Source: an uncultured Arenicella sp. (lineage in GTDB: Bacteria; Pseudomonadota; Gammaproteobacteria; Arenicellales; Arenicellaceae). From it: a DNA stretch of 48,490 nucleotides. The stretch is from positions 1-48,490 of the forward strand of contig CALJJR010000032.1 in assembly GCA_937973905.1 (NCBI GenBank). Direction: 5' to 3'. Made by a program: the position numbers and the translations under genes. The number at the start of each line of letters is the position of its first letter. Within the stretch, counting starts at the first letter, position 1. Shown here one piece after another: positions 1-9,291 of this stretch. The notes beneath the pieces were generated by a model, which did not search any database, was not told where the DNA came from, and saw nothing but the letters and a program-made list of their open reading frames with translations.

Positions 1-1772
1 TTGGCTTCAACAACCGGGTGACGTCCGCCTGCAATTCTTATGCCAGGTGTCGCGGTCAATTGGGGGCAAACCAGACCTAAAGATTTGGCTCGCTCAGCAA
101 ATGTGTTGATCACATCGAGCACTGATAATGCGCCGGCCATCATCTTCAGCTGAGCAACCGACGGTTGGAGTGACTCAATGACGTGTTGATACAGAGCTTT
201 TTCACGCGCCAGAGATTTTTCGCGCGCGCTCAGTACTTTGTCTTCGTATTCTTTAAGTTCTTCGGTGATGTACCGCTCGGCATTTTTCAGAGTTTGTCGA
301 CGGATGAAATGCTCTGGCACCTGATCACTCTGAGCTTTGCTAACTTCTAGATAAAAGCCATGTACTCGGTTGTACTTAACTTTGAGTGTGGCAATGCCAG
401 TGGCCTCGCGCTCGCGTTGTTCGAGTTGAACCAGAAAGTCGCCGGAGTTTTTACTCAGTGCCTGCAACTCATCGAACTCTTCATCAAAACCGGGCTTGAT
501 TACTCCGCCGTCTCGAATCACTGCAGCCGGCTCGTCAAGAATGGCGTTCTCAAGCAGTCGTTGCTCTGGTTCAAAAGGCCCCAAGGAGTCGCGCGCATTC
601 GCCAATAATTCGTTTCGTGCACCATCTAAGAGTGCCGTCAGCTGGGGCAAGTTTTGCAAGGCAGTACGCAATCGCACCAAATCCCTCGGGCGCGCGTTAT
701 TGAGCGCAATTCGAGTCAAGATGCGCTCCACGTCGCCGCAGTGCCGTAGCAGGGTGGCAAGTGCGTCGTGCTCAAAGCGATCTATCATCTCGCCGACACT
801 GAGTTGTCTTTGCCCCACGACAGCGCGATCGGTGATTGGCCCATGCAACCATCTGCGCAACAGACGGCCGCCCATCGGATTGGCGCAACGATCCATTAAG
901 GCCACCAGCGTGAATTCTTTACCGCCGCTCAGATTGACTTCAATTTCGAGATTTAGCCGGCTAGCGGCATCAATAATTAAGGTGTCGCTCTTTTGCTGAA
1001 CTTGAAAGTCATCGACATGTGGCAGTGCCGGAAACTGCATGTCCTTGGCATATTGCAGCAACGCACCAGCGGCAGAAACGACCAATGGGTAGTCAGAGCA
1101 GCCAAAGGCAACCAGATCCCGAGTGTTAAATTGCCGACACATCAACTCATGGGCGACGTCGTAGTCAAAATACCAATTTGGTACCTCGTTGCTGCGCTGT
1201 TGGTATTGGTTGGGTAGCTCGATGGGTCGTTCTTGCGGCAACAATACTTCGGCCGGATTTAAACGCTGCAGCTCGGCTAGGAGTTGGTCAAAGGAATCTA
1301 ATTGCTGCGCGCTGAAATGCCCAAGAGATAGCTCTAAAGTGGCGAGCGCATAGCCGCTTTCCTTGGCATAGATCGCAGTAAGGGCGTTGTCACGACGCTC
1401 CTCTAGGAGGCTGTCTTCGACTAAAGTACCCGGTGTTACAACCCGGGTAACTTTTCTCTCTACCGGGCCTTTGCTGGTAGCTGGGTCGCCTATTTGTTCG
1501 GCGATAGCGACTGAGCGGCCGAGTTTTACCAGCTTGGCTAAATACTGATCAATGCTGTGAAACGGCACACCGGCCATCGGAATTGGCTCGCCATTGGATT
1601 TGCCGCGTTGGGTTAGCGTAATATCGAGCAGTTGCGACGCCAGTTCTGCATCACGGTAGAAGAGCTCGTAGAAGTCCCCCATGCGGTATAGGACCAGCGT
1701 CTCTGGGTAGTCTGCTTTTATCGCCAGATACTGCTGCATCATCGGCGTGTGTTGACTTGCCGCTTTGTTCAT
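1..1772 (-). CDS. mutS: DNA mismatch repair protein MutS (partial, C-terminus outside window)
   Basis: Mismatch-recognition ATPase that starts methyl-directed or nick-directed DNA repair together with MutL. About 590 residues are visible from the ATG at 1772 to the window edge. The mismatch-reading Phe-x-Glu motif lies in GDFYELF (F34, E36). The connector, lever and clamp regions follow, ending near [13 protein letters not shown], just before the ATPase domain, whose Walker A is outside the window. Family members are about 850 residues, so roughly 260 are missing only because the window ends. The start is 17 bp from the suhB stop and lacks a clear ribosome binding site, so it is probably read through from suhB. 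The adjacent Met11 or Met12 could also be used. Confidence 0.95.
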   Translation of the reverse strand, partial: MNKAASQHTPMMQQYLAIKADYPETLVLYRMGDFYELFYRDAELASQLLDITLTQRGKSNGEPIPMAGVPFHSIDQYLAKLVKLGRSVAIAEQIGDPATSKGPVERKVTRVVTPGTLVEDSLLEERRDNALTAIYAKESGYALATLELSLGHFSAQQLDSFDQLLAELQRLNPAEVLLPQERPIELPNQYQQRSNEVPNWYFDYDVAHELMCRQFNTRDLVAFGCSDYPLVVSAAGALLQYAKDMQFPALPHVDDFQVQQKSDTLIIDAASRLNLEIEVNLSGGKEFTLVALMDRCANPMGGRLLRRWLHGPITDRAVVGQRQLSVGEMIDRFEHDALATLLRHCGDVERILTRIALNNARPRDLVRLRTALQNLPQLTALLDGARNELLANARDSLGPFEPEQRLLENAILDEPAAVIRDGGVIKPGFDEEFDELQALSKNSGDFLVQLEQREREATGIATLKVKYNRVHGFYLEVSKAQSDQVPEHFIRRQTLKNAERYITEELKEYEDKVLSAREKSLAREKALYQHVIESLQPSVAQLKMMAGALSVLDVINTFAERAKSLGLVCPQLTATPGIRIAGGRHPVVEA

Positions 1773-1789
1773 TAGAAATTGTCGCTTGG

Positions 1790-2593
1790 CTATTTATGGG
1801 CGCTTGAGCTGATGAGCTGGGCAAGTTTTTCGTGAATGCGTGGAGTGCCCGCCACGATGTTTCCAGAAGCAAAGATATCGGCACCGCCATTGGCTTCTGA
1901 AATTAATCCACCTGCCTCGCGAACTAGCAATGCTCCCGCGGCGATATCCCAGTCTTGGAGCCCGAATTGCCAAAAACCATCGTAGCGACCAGCGGCCAGA
2001 TAGGCTAAATCTAAAACTGATGAGCCAGTACGGTGAATGCTCTGGGCTCGCGGTAATACCGTGGCAAAGCTTTTTAACCAGGGTTTGGTTTCTGCAGCGC
2101 TGCGATAGGGAAATCCCGTGCAGAGTAGGGCGTCGCTTAAACGGCTCGTTTCTGCCACTCTAATGCGGCGATTATCCAGTTGTGCCCCAGCGCCTTTGCG
2201 AGCCGTGAACAGTTCATTACGCAGCGGATCATAAATAACCCCGACTAACGTCTCTTGTTTTGAGCGCAATGCAATGGAAACGGCGCAATGGGGGTGACCG
2301 TGGAGAAAGTTATGCGTTCCGTCTAGAGGATCGATAACCCATTGATAATCACTTTCACGCCCCGCATCTCCAGATTCTTCAGCAAGAATATTGAACTCGG
2401 GGTAGGCCTCATCAAGCATGGCTACAATTTGCTGCTCGGCGAGTACATCGACCTCAGAAACCAACTCATTGGCGTTTTTTTTGCTTACTTTTATGCGGTC
2501 GAGCTTGGCGATACTTTGGGCAATCTGCTTGCCTGCCTCTAACGCAGCATTGACGGCGACATTGAGCGCACCGCTGGTTTGTTTCGGATCCAT
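1790..2593 (-). CDS. suhB: Inositol-1-monophosphatase / SuhB family phosphatase
   Basis: Mg-dependent phosphatase of the IMPase family. In gammaproteobacteria SuhB hydrolyses inositol monophosphate and also takes part in Nus-factor antitermination of ribosomal RNA. The 267-residue protein has the family length. Metal ligands are visible as EES at 72-74 and the DPLDGT motif at 88-93, with the second motif [15 protein letters not shown] near residue 216. It lies upstream of mutS on the same strand and is divergent from trmJ, as suhB and trmJ are in Pseudomonas and E. coli, which supports the gene symbol. Whether the antitermination role is kept cannot be read from the sequence. Confidence 0.92.
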   Translation of the reverse strand: MDPKQTSGALNVAVNAALEAGKQIAQSIAKLDRIKVSKKNANELVSEVDVLAEQQIVAMLDEAYPEFNILAEESGDAGRESDYQWVIDPLDGTHNFLHGHPHCAVSIALRSKQETLVGVIYDPLRNELFTARKGAGAQLDNRRIRVAETSRLSDALLCTGFPYRSAAETKPWLKSFATVLPRAQSIHRTGSSVLDLAYLAAGRYDGFWQFGLQDWDIAAGALLVREAGGLISEANGGADIFASGNIVAGTPRIHEKLAQLISSSAHK

Positions 2594-2645
2594 GGATGGG
2601 GACGGGTTGTAAAAAGAGCAGGCGTGATTGTAGCTTTCTGGCGTG

Positions 2646-2687
2646 CTGAATAAAACCGGTATTCAGCCTAATACGTTAGAATATAAG
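2646..2687 (+). promoter_or_regulatory. Candidate trmJ promoter with a 7-bp palindrome in the -35 region
   Basis: In the suhB/trmJ divergent gap, CTGAATA (2646-2652) and TATTCAG (2660-2666) form a perfect inverted repeat with a 7-nt centre. It sits over the expected -35 position of a -10-like TAGAAT at 2677-2682 (or TATAAG at 2682-2687). This arrangement looks like an operator, but no regulator can be named. Confidence 0.3.
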
Positions 2688-2724
2688 ACATGCTTTCAAA
2701 TCGCCTAGAGGCGTGTTGTTGCCG

Positions 2725-3480
2725 ATGAAATTTTTAGACAGTGTGAACACTATATTGGTCGCCCCAAGTCATCCAGGGAATATCGGTGCAACCGCGCGTG
2801 CACTTAAAACGATGGGCTTGAGTAAGCTGCGACTGGTCGCACCTAAGAAATACCCCGACCCAGAGGCAAACCAGCGATCTGCGGGTGCGGAGGATGTATT
2901 GGAGGCGGCTCAGGTCTTCGATGGAGTAGCAGCTGCAGTATCTGATACGACCTTGATTCTTGGAACCTCGGTGCGTGACCGAGAGGTAAATTGGCCGTTG
3001 CTGACCCCACGAGCAGCCAGTGAAAAAGTGATTAATCATCTCTCCTCATCATCGAGCAATCGCGTTGCCATCCTATTTGGCAGAGAAAATAGCGGTTTAT
3101 CCAACGAAGAGCTGGATTTATGCGCAGCGCAGATTAGAATTCCGGCGAACTCCGAGTACAGCTCATTAAACTTAGGTAGTGCGGTGCAAATTATTGCTTA
3201 CGAATTACGCCAAGCCGCGTTAATTAATTTACAAGGGCAGCAACAACCCGCTGCCGTAGTGAAACCCAGACAAGAGCCCGCCACACAGGCGCAACGAGCA
3301 GGACATATGGAGCACCTAGAACAAGTTCTAAAACAATTGGAGTTCGCGCATAATGAAAATTCCCCCTTGTTAATGCGAAAACTGACCAGACTGTATAATA
3401 AAGCCGAATTGTCTGTTGAAGAGATCCAAATATTACGCGGAATTTTAACTGCGATCGGAGCTCAATCGAGCCGGTCTTAA
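2725..3480 (+). CDS. trmJ: tRNA (cytidine/uridine-2'-O)-methyltransferase TrmJ
   Basis: SPOUT-family enzyme that 2'-O-methylates position 32 of several tRNAs with S-adenosylmethionine. The N-terminus has the family pattern ILVAPSHPGNIGATARALKTMG. The knot region shows ILFGRENSGLSNEEL and the cofactor loop YSSLNLGSAVQIIAYEL; a helical C-terminal extension follows, as in TrmJ. I chose ATG 2725 because the protein then begins MKFLDSVN, as family members do. GTG 2713 and two TTG codons upstream are in frame, and an AGAGG at 2707-2711 would suit TTG 2719 by spacing. The gene is divergent from suhB and followed by cysE, the usual order. Confidence 0.93.
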   Translation: MKFLDSVNTILVAPSHPGNIGATARALKTMGLSKLRLVAPKKYPDPEANQRSAGAEDVLEAAQVFDGVAAAVSDTTLILGTSVRDREVNWPLLTPRAASEKVINHLSSSSSNRVAILFGRENSGLSNEELDLCAAQIRIPANSEYSSLNLGSAVQIIAYELRQAALINLQGQQQPAAVVKPRQEPATQAQRAGHMEHLEQVLKQLEFAHNENSPLLMRKLTRLYNKAELSVEEIQILRGILTAIGAQSSRS

Positions 3481-3561
3481 GTAACAATAAGGCCTTAGAT
3501 AAATGTCAAAAACGCTGGAATGCCTTGGTGTCACAGCGCAGAAAGTTAACTAGAGCAGCAC

Positions 3562-4362
3562 ATGTTTAGTAGTCTAAAAGAAGACATCAGCGTTGTATTT
3601 GAGCGCGACCCGGCTGCGCGCCACACGCTGGAGATCTTAACCAGCTATCCCGGCGTGCATGCAATTCTGCTGCACAGATTATCCCACTGGTTATGGGGGC
3701 TGGGGCTCAAGTGGCTTGCTCGCTTCATCGCGCACTTAGGCCGCTGGATCACCGGCATTGAAATTCACCCTGGAGCTAAGATCGGCCGGCGATTTTTTAT
3801 CGATCATGGCATGGGCGTTGTTATTGGTGAGACCGCTGAAATCGGCGATGACTGCACGCTTTATCATGGTGTCACTCTCGGTGGAACGTCGTGGCAGAAA
3901 GGTAAACGTCACCCGACTTTAGCCAATGGTGTGGTGGTAGGCGCGGGCGCAAAAATACTCGGGCCTATACTGGTCGCTGAAAACGCCCGGGTTGGGTCGA
4001 ACTCAGTGGTGGTCAAAGACGTCAGTGTTGGCGCAACAATGGTAGGAATTCCTGCCTATGAAGTCGGTTCGGTGGAGTACAATAGAGCCAACGGCAAAAT
4101 AGAGCCGCAACAGTTTGATGCTTACGGGCAACAGACATCCGAACAAGACCCAATCGGAACTGCGATAGGGCGTTTATGTGAACAAATTCAATCGATGGCA
4201 AAGCACAATCACGCTCTGTTGTCTGAGTTGGACAAGGCCGGAATTCAAATAGACGGTTTGCAGCCGCCTGAAATTCGCACCGATTGTGCCGAGTTACAGA
4301 ATTTTGCGGCTGAGAAAAAGATCGATGGAGCTTTAGTTGATGATCAGAACTCACCTGAATAA
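3562..4362 (+). CDS. cysE: Serine O-acetyltransferase CysE
   Basis: Acetylates L-serine with acetyl-CoA, the first step of cysteine synthesis. The 266 residues match the shorter CysE type seen next to isc genes. A helical N-terminal region (about 1-65) is followed by a left-handed beta-helix of hexapeptide repeats (about 66-170). The [17 protein letters not shown] segment (81 onward) contains the catalytic Asp-His pair. The C-terminal 90 residues are a variable tail. It lies 81 bp after trmJ. In many gammaproteobacteria cysE precedes iscRSU, whereas here only an A-type carrier follows. Confidence 0.95.
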   Translation: MFSSLKEDISVVFERDPAARHTLEILTSYPGVHAILLHRLSHWLWGLGLKWLARFIAHLGRWITGIEIHPGAKIGRRFFIDHGMGVVIGETAEIGDDCTLYHGVTLGGTSWQKGKRHPTLANGVVVGAGAKILGPILVAENARVGSNSVVVKDVSVGATMVGIPAYEVGSVEYNRANGKIEPQQFDAYGQQTSEQDPIGTAIGRLCEQIQSMAKHNHALLSELDKAGIQIDGLQPPEIRTDCAELQNFAAEKKIDGALVDDQNSPE

Positions 4363-4423
4363 GGCTTGTTAAAACATTGAATATATTAAATTAATTTATT
4401 TCAGATAAGATAAAGATACAGAC

Positions 4424-4750
4424 ATGAGTATTTCTCTTACGCAGGCTGCCGCAGAACGAATCGCAGGTCAGTTGGATACCGCTGACGCCTTCGCATTACG
4501 CTTTGGTGTTAAAGAATCAGGATGCTCCGGCTATTCATATGTCATGGATTTCGCCGAGCAAGCCAACACAGACGACACTGTGTTTGAAAGCTTTGATGTA
4601 AAAGTAGTGGTCGATGCGAAGAGTCTCGCTATTCTTGAGGGCACGCAAATTGATTACGTGTCCGAAGGGCTCAATCAAACCTTCAAATTTTCCAATCCGA
4701 GTTCCACCGATGAGTGTGGGTGCGGCGAAAGCTTTGCAGTACAGGCGTAA
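4424..4750 (+). CDS. iscA: A-type iron-sulfur carrier (IscA/SufA/ErpA family)
   Basis: Small scaffold/carrier that passes Fe-S clusters or iron to target proteins in the cytoplasm. The 108 residues carry the three invariant cysteines, C34 in ESGCSGYSY and C98 and C100 in the C-terminal CGCG motif, at the spacing of E. coli IscA. The start ATG 4424 follows an AT-rich segment. No iscR, iscS or iscU lies beside it, although the flanks (cysE upstream, ndk-rlmN further on) are those of the isc operon. It is probably a remnant of that operon still in use. Assignment as iscA rather than sufA rests on position and should be treated as provisional. Confidence 0.85.
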   Translation: MSISLTQAAAERIAGQLDTADAFALRFGVKESGCSGYSYVMDFAEQANTDDTVFESFDVKVVVDAKSLAILEGTQIDYVSEGLNQTFKFSNPSSTDECGCGESFAVQA

Positions 4751-4775
4751 AGCTTTTCACTATTGTTTACATTTA

Positions 4776-4814
4776 GCCCGCAATTGCGTAATGGTAATAA
4801 CAAGTATTGCGGGC
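4776..4814. repeat. Inverted repeat, 9-bp perfect stem with 21-nt loop
   Basis: GCCCGCAAT (4776-4784) and ATTGCGGGC (4806-4814) pair perfectly downstream of the iscA-like gene. No T-run follows on either strand, so it is not a typical intrinsic terminator. It could stabilise the mRNA end or be a protein site. Confidence 0.4.
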
Positions 4815-4907
4815 AGATTACCGAAAATTATCAATTAATGCGTGTTTCCGTGGATTAAAACAACTAAAATACGAACGGTTCAAACACATCTCATAGAGGG
4901 GATCACC

Positions 4908-5963
4908 GTGAGCACGTTCCTACTGAAACCATTAGATCAAAAATCGTTTTTTCTTAGTTTAATTGCAGCTTTTGTGGCGCTTGTCCTATTGCTGTCCAGC
5001 CCTCAAGCAGCTGCGCAACAGTACAAGAAGATCACTCGACTTGGCACCTCTGAAGCCCTGTGCTCCGGTGGTATTGAAACTGCTGCCGAGTTGCAGGAGT
5101 ATTTCCGCAACAACCCCGGTGCCATAAGAGCTGTACTCGCAGATTCTGGCTGGAGCGGCAGCGCTGACGATCTGTTGGCTGCAGTTGCCAATGGCGACAT
5201 GATCGAGCGCGCGTACCCAGTTGGTACCAAATTAGCCTGGATGGGCGCTAAGAAGAAAGGCAACTATGTTGCTAATCCATATCGCGAGTGGGCCGGATCA
5301 AAATCGTTTGAGGCGTTTCAAGTCAATGTTTCAACGGATTGTCAGGTCTACCATATTGCGATACCGAAAGCTTGTTGTAATGTTTCTTTGATCTCGGTCA
5401 GCCCCGATGAGTCAACAGCTTGTCAACCAGCGGCGCCCGTTGCCGCGGTTCAAGAAGCGGCTCCGGCACCGGTCGAAGCCAAAGGTAAGGAGATTCTAGG
5501 GCTGGTACCATTTTTTGGCGCTTTCGCAGGTACTGAAACACGGCCTCGATTCGAACCCGCGTGGGCTATGGATGTGAAAGATTCATCAGGGATTGTAGGT
5601 ATTCGAGCAGGTTTGATGAAAGGCATCTCGGCCCGTACTTCGGTGTTTGGTCAGCTTTCTTACTATGATCGCAATGGTATTAACGAACCAAATATTTACC
5701 CAGAAGATAACTTGGCAATTGATATCGGCCTCGAGCGTCGCTTGAGCCAAAAAGCCTTCATCGGTGGTGGTATCGGCGCGTGGAACGTTGATGACAGTGA
5801 CTTCCGCGATGCTTCTTTGTTTGGTCACGTTGGCGCTGATATCGGTTCGTCAAATTTTCAATGGTTCCTTGAAGGTCGTGTTTTTGACTCCGACTCTGAC
5901 AACTTGGATTCGATTTCAAACAACAAGATGTTCAGTGCTGGAGTTCGCTACCTCGTTAAGTAG
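4908..5963 (+). CDS. Secreted protein with C-terminal outer-membrane beta-barrel, function unknown
   Basis: I do not recognise a specific family. The GTG at 4908 is preceded by a good GAGGGG ribosome binding site with 6-nt spacing, so I prefer it to the GTG at 4842. The product of 351 residues starts with a signal peptide (hydrophobic stretch ending SSPQAAAQ). Next comes a globular periplasmic part with several cysteines, including a KACCNVSLI segment. An Ala/Pro-rich linker follows, then about 140 residues of alternating strands (FFGAFAG, VGIRAGLM, SVFGQLSYYD, IDIGLERRL, FIGGGIGAW, FLEGRVF, MFSAGVRYLVK) typical of a small eight-strand barrel. It probably sits in the outer membrane. It occupies the place of isc genes between iscA and ndk and ends in a strong terminator, so it is its own unit. 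Confidence 0.8.
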   Translation: MSTFLLKPLDQKSFFLSLIAAFVALVLLLSSPQAAAQQYKKITRLGTSEALCSGGIETAAELQEYFRNNPGAIRAVLADSGWSGSADDLLAAVANGDMIERAYPVGTKLAWMGAKKKGNYVANPYREWAGSKSFEAFQVNVSTDCQVYHIAIPKACCNVSLISVSPDESTACQPAAPVAAVQEAAPAPVEAKGKEILGLVPFFGAFAGTETRPRFEPAWAMDVKDSSGIVGIRAGLMKGISARTSVFGQLSYYDRNGINEPNIYPEDNLAIDIGLERRLSQKAFIGGGIGAWNVDDSDFRDASLFGHVGADIGSSNFQWFLEGRVFDSDSDNLDSISNNKMFSAGVRYLVK

Positions 5964-5999
5964 TTAATCTAGGCCTGCGTGATGCGCAAAGTCTTGACC

Positions 6000-6033
6000 A
6001 GAAAAAGCGGCTTGGGCCGCTTTTTCTGTTTTT
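6000..6033 (+). terminator. Intrinsic terminator after the beta-barrel gene
   Basis: A perfect 12-bp stem (6000-6011 with 6016-6027) closes a 4-nt loop and is followed by GTTTTT. The stem is rich in A on its left arm and T on its right, so it could also act on the opposite strand, although no gene there needs it. Confidence 0.9.
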
Positions 6034-6046
6034 AGAAGGTTTTAGG

Positions 6047-7474
6047 ATGAGTGCAATAGAAGTGTCTCTGAATCAGATTGGTGGTCGAACCAATGAGCGA
6101 ACTCGAGAATCTGAAGCACCGTTAAAACGCGTGGGAATAACAACTTTGGGTTGTAAGGTGAATACCTATGAATCCGAACTGATCGCAGAGACCTTAAAAA
6201 CCGAACGCTATGAGGTGGTTCCAGCTCGAGAGAAGGCGGATTTATATCTAATTAACACCTGCACGGTGACTAGAGAGGCCGACCGGCAAGCGCGGCAAGC
6301 GGTGCGCAGAGTCGTAAAGACCAACCCAGAAGCTTTGGTTGTTGTGACAGGTTGTTATGCTCAAATGGATGCCTCAGCGTGTGCACAAATTCCTGGTGTT
6401 GATTTGGTGCTTGGCAACGATCAAAAACTCGATGTGCATAAGTTGTTGCCAGCTCTCGAGCTGGGCGATTTACCAAAAGTGATGGTAGGCGATTTAGATC
6501 AACACATTAGCTTACCGACGCAAATTTTGACCGGGTTCGATGCCCACACAAGAGCGTTCGTGCAAATTCAGCAAGGTTGTGATCAGGGGTGCACGTTTTG
6601 CATTATTCATCGTGCGCGCGGGCCAAGTCGTTCATTGCCTGTGAGTTTACTAAAGCGCCAAGTGCAGCGGCTAGTCTTGAACGGATACCCTGAAGTCGTT
6701 ATCTGCGGTGTTGATTTAGGCTCCTATGGCGAGGATTTCCAGCACGACGAAATTAATTTAGTTGGATTGTTGCGAGAGCTACTAACTTTGGAGCACGACG
6801 AAGCGAACCCTTTTCGTATCCGACTCAGCTCCATCGATCCAGATCATATTTCTGATGAATTGATTGATTTGTTGGCCAGCGAACCAAGGTTGTGCAACCA
6901 ATTCCATTTGTCGTTGCAAAGTGGCAATACGTTGATCTTGAAACGCATGAAACGACGATATGACGCCGATTACGTGCGTGAAAGGATTGCTACCTTGCGC
7001 AGCAAAATACCGAATTTTGTGCTGAGCGCAGACGTGCTGGTTGGGTTCCCAACTGAAACCGATAAGCAATACCAAGACACTGAAGCCATGGTTCGAGAAC
7101 TTGATATCGCTTACCCACATGTATTCTCGTACTCTGAGAGAGAGGGAACGCCAGCTGCAAAAATCCCCGCAGCAAAGTCGGTTCCTGTTGCCGAGAGAAA
7201 AGCGCGTAACCAACGGTTGCGCGAGGTCGGCAAGTCCCTGGAACTGGCCTTGATGCAGCGTAAGTTGGGTGAGCTTGTTTGGATGCTCCCGGAACGGATC
7301 GCGTCCGACGAAAAACTCGTAATCTGTCGCGGCGAAGACTACGTGCCGGCTTTTGCACCAACAGATACTGTGACCTTAGGGCGATGGCAGCAGTTTGAGT
7401 TATTGAAGCTAGAAGCAGGCCACTTGTACGCCAAGCCTGTCGCGCCAGCGAACACCGATGCGTTAGGCCAATGA
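6047..7474 (+). CDS. mtaB: tRNA t6A37 methylthiotransferase, MtaB type
   Basis: Radical-SAM enzyme that adds a methylthio group to t6A at position 37 of tRNAs. The N-terminal MTTase domain holds three cysteines (C36 in TLGCKVN, C72 in NTCTV, C103 in TGCYAQ) for the second Fe-S cluster. The radical-SAM triad is C178-x3-C182-x2-C185, followed by the RARGPSRS signature, and a TRAM-like tail ends the 475 residues. The TLGCKVNTYE start and GCYAQ pattern point to MtaB rather than MiaB or RimO. AGAAGG at 6034-6039 lies 7 nt before the ATG. E. coli lacks this enzyme. It sits between the iscA-like gene and ndk, where isc/hsc/fdx genes are usually found. Confidence 0.88.
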   Translation: MSAIEVSLNQIGGRTNERTRESEAPLKRVGITTLGCKVNTYESELIAETLKTERYEVVPAREKADLYLINTCTVTREADRQARQAVRRVVKTNPEALVVVTGCYAQMDASACAQIPGVDLVLGNDQKLDVHKLLPALELGDLPKVMVGDLDQHISLPTQILTGFDAHTRAFVQIQQGCDQGCTFCIIHRARGPSRSLPVSLLKRQVQRLVLNGYPEVVICGVDLGSYGEDFQHDEINLVGLLRELLTLEHDEANPFRIRLSSIDPDHISDELIDLLASEPRLCNQFHLSLQSGNTLILKRMKRRYDADYVRERIATLRSKIPNFVLSADVLVGFPTETDKQYQDTEAMVRELDIAYPHVFSYSEREGTPAAKIPAAKSVPVAERKARNQRLREVGKSLELALMQRKLGELVWMLPERIASDEKLVICRGEDYVPAFAPTDTVTLGRWQQFELLKLEAGHLYAKPVAPANTDALGQ

Positions 7475-7522
7475 AACTTTAGAACCAGTCACTTTTCACC
7501 GCTATTTAATGCCATATGCGCT

Positions 7523-7551
7523 TAGATTTTATGCGGCTCTAAGTGTAGAAT
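7523..7551 (+). promoter_or_regulatory. Candidate sigma-70 promoter for ndk
   Basis: TAGAAT at 7546-7551 is a near-consensus -10 element. TAGATT at 7523-7528 is a weak -35 at 17-bp spacing. It lies about 80 bp upstream of the ndk start in a 158-bp gap. Confidence 0.4.
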
Positions 7552-7632
7552 ACCGCCCCCGATGACGCTGCGACTGCGGCGACCAAACCATCGACTAAAT
7601 TTTCTAATAACTTTCTCTTTTTGGAGTCAATA

Positions 7633-8064
7633 ATGGCTGTTGAACGCACCCTTTCAATTATCAAACCAGACGCTGTTGCAAAGAACGTCATCGGTGAAAT
7701 CTATTCACGCTTTGAGAAGGCGGGATTGCAAATCGTCGCTGCTCGTATGATGCACCTTCCGCAAGAGCAAGCTGGTGAGTTTTACGCGGTGCATAAAGAA
7801 CGCCCGTTTTACAATGATCTCGTTAGCTTTATGACCTCTGGTCCAGTACAGGTTCAAGTATTGGAAGGCGACAACGCGATCGCCAAGCATCGCGAGGTGA
7901 TGGGTGCGACTAATCCAGCTGAAGCAGCGCCAGGTACTATTCGTGCCGACTTTGCTTCAAGCATTGATGAGAATGCAGTACATGGTTCTGATGCTGCCGA
8001 AACAGCGGCTGTTGAAATTGAATTTTTCTTCGGTCAAGACGGAGTCTGTGAGCGCACTCGTTAG
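7633..8064 (+). CDS. ndk: Nucleoside diphosphate kinase
   Basis: Transfers the gamma phosphate between nucleoside triphosphates and diphosphates through a phosphohistidine, balancing the nucleotide pools. The protein of 143 residues begins [15 protein letters not shown], as in E. coli. The active-site histidine is H117 in [10 protein letters not shown] 7633 is preceded by TTTTTGGAG with 7-nt spacing; the TTG at 7621 lies inside this ribosome binding site and is unlikely as a start. It is followed 18 bp later by rlmN, the conserved order. Confidence 0.97.
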   Translation: MAVERTLSIIKPDAVAKNVIGEIYSRFEKAGLQIVAARMMHLPQEQAGEFYAVHKERPFYNDLVSFMTSGPVQVQVLEGDNAIAKHREVMGATNPAEAAPGTIRADFASSIDENAVHGSDAAETAAVEIEFFFGQDGVCERTR

Positions 8065-8082
8065 AGTAACTTATCTAATAAT

Positions 8083-9219
8083 ATGACCAAGCTCTCCATC
8101 CCGGTTGAAATAAACGTCGAAGCCAAGCCAAATTTGCTTGGCTTTGATCGGGAGGCTATGGAGAGCTATTTTGCCTCGATCGGAGAGAAGTCTTTTCGTG
8201 CTTCGCAGGTGATGAAGTGGATTCATCAGCAAGGTGTTTGCGACTTTGCTGAAATGACCAATCTAAGTAAGTCCTTGCGCGCAAACTTAGCTGCCAATTG
8301 CCTTGTTGAGGTACCTGAAATCATCGAAGATCGGCTCTCCAATGATGGCACGCGAAAGTGGTTGTTGCGCGTACCAGGCAAGAGCGCCATCGAGATGGTG
8401 TTTATTCCCGAGGAATCTCGCGGCACTTTATGTGTCTCTTCGCAGGTTGGTTGTACGCTCGATTGTTCTTTTTGTGCAACCGGCAAACAGGGTTATAACC
8501 GAGACCTGACAACCGCTGAAATAATAGGCCAAGTTTGGTTAGCTAAGACGCTGCTGGCTGAGCAATATCAAACCGAGCAACGAATTGTCAGTAATGTTGT
8601 GATGATGGGCATGGGCGAGCCGTTGATGAATTTTGATAACGTCGTCAGTGCCATGCGCATCATGCAAGATGATTTTTGCTTTGGTTTATCGCGCCGACGA
8701 ATAACGCTTAGCACTGCTGGTGTTGTACCAAAGATTGATATGTTGAAAAAAGCCTGCGCGGTCAGCCTCGCGGTTTCTTTGCATGCGCCGAATGATGAGC
8801 TAAGGAACGTCTTAGTTCCACTAAACCGAAAATACCCAATCTCTGAATTAATGGCGGCGTGTAATCGATACGTTGCTGATTCGCAAAGAGCTCGTATCAC
8901 CTTTGAGTACGTTATGCTTCAGGGTGTCAATGATGAACTCGAGCATGCCCACCAACTGGCGGCATTAATGCAGACGGTGCCGGGCAAGGTGAACCTCATT
9001 CCATTCAACTCATTCGAGGGGATTGAGTACCAAAGGTCCTCGAATTCACGAATAAATCGATTTAGAGATATTCTCCACGATAATGGTGTTATTGTGACAG
9101 TGCGAAGAACGCGTGGTGATGATATTGAAGCAGCGTGTGGTCAGCTCGCCGGAGATGTTATGGACCGCACTCGCCGCGCCGAAAAATTTAGACAAAAACA
9201 GGCGGAAAAAATACAATGA
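8083..9219 (+). CDS. rlmN: Dual-specificity 23S rRNA/tRNA adenine-C2 methyltransferase RlmN
   Basis: Radical-SAM methyltransferase that makes 2-methyladenosine at A2503 of 23S rRNA and at A37 of some tRNAs. The cluster cysteines are C124, C128 and C131 in [11 protein letters not shown]. The methyl-carrying cysteine near the C-terminus is C352 in EAACGQL. At 378 residues the length is normal. It is directly downstream of ndk and upstream of the pilW gene, as in Pseudomonas. Confidence 0.96.
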   Translation: MTKLSIPVEINVEAKPNLLGFDREAMESYFASIGEKSFRASQVMKWIHQQGVCDFAEMTNLSKSLRANLAANCLVEVPEIIEDRLSNDGTRKWLLRVPGKSAIEMVFIPEESRGTLCVSSQVGCTLDCSFCATGKQGYNRDLTTAEIIGQVWLAKTLLAEQYQTEQRIVSNVVMMGMGEPLMNFDNVVSAMRIMQDDFCFGLSRRRITLSTAGVVPKIDMLKKACAVSLAVSLHAPNDELRNVLVPLNRKYPISELMAACNRYVADSQRARITFEYVMLQGVNDELEHAHQLAALMQTVPGKVNLIPFNSFEGIEYQRSSNSRINRFRDILHDNGVIVTVRRTRGDDIEAACGQLAGDVMDRTRRAEKFRQKQAEKIQ

Positions 9220-9291
9220 AATCCGTCTCCAGAAAAGCTCGCCGGTAGGTTCAGCGAGTCAAGCAGCGCTAACAGCTAGGATTACACTCAC

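Noticed and set aside
1651-1890. 79-codon minus-strand frame between suhB and mutS
   Set aside because: It is a shadow of the real suhB and mutS frames, both of which have clear family motifs across the same bases.
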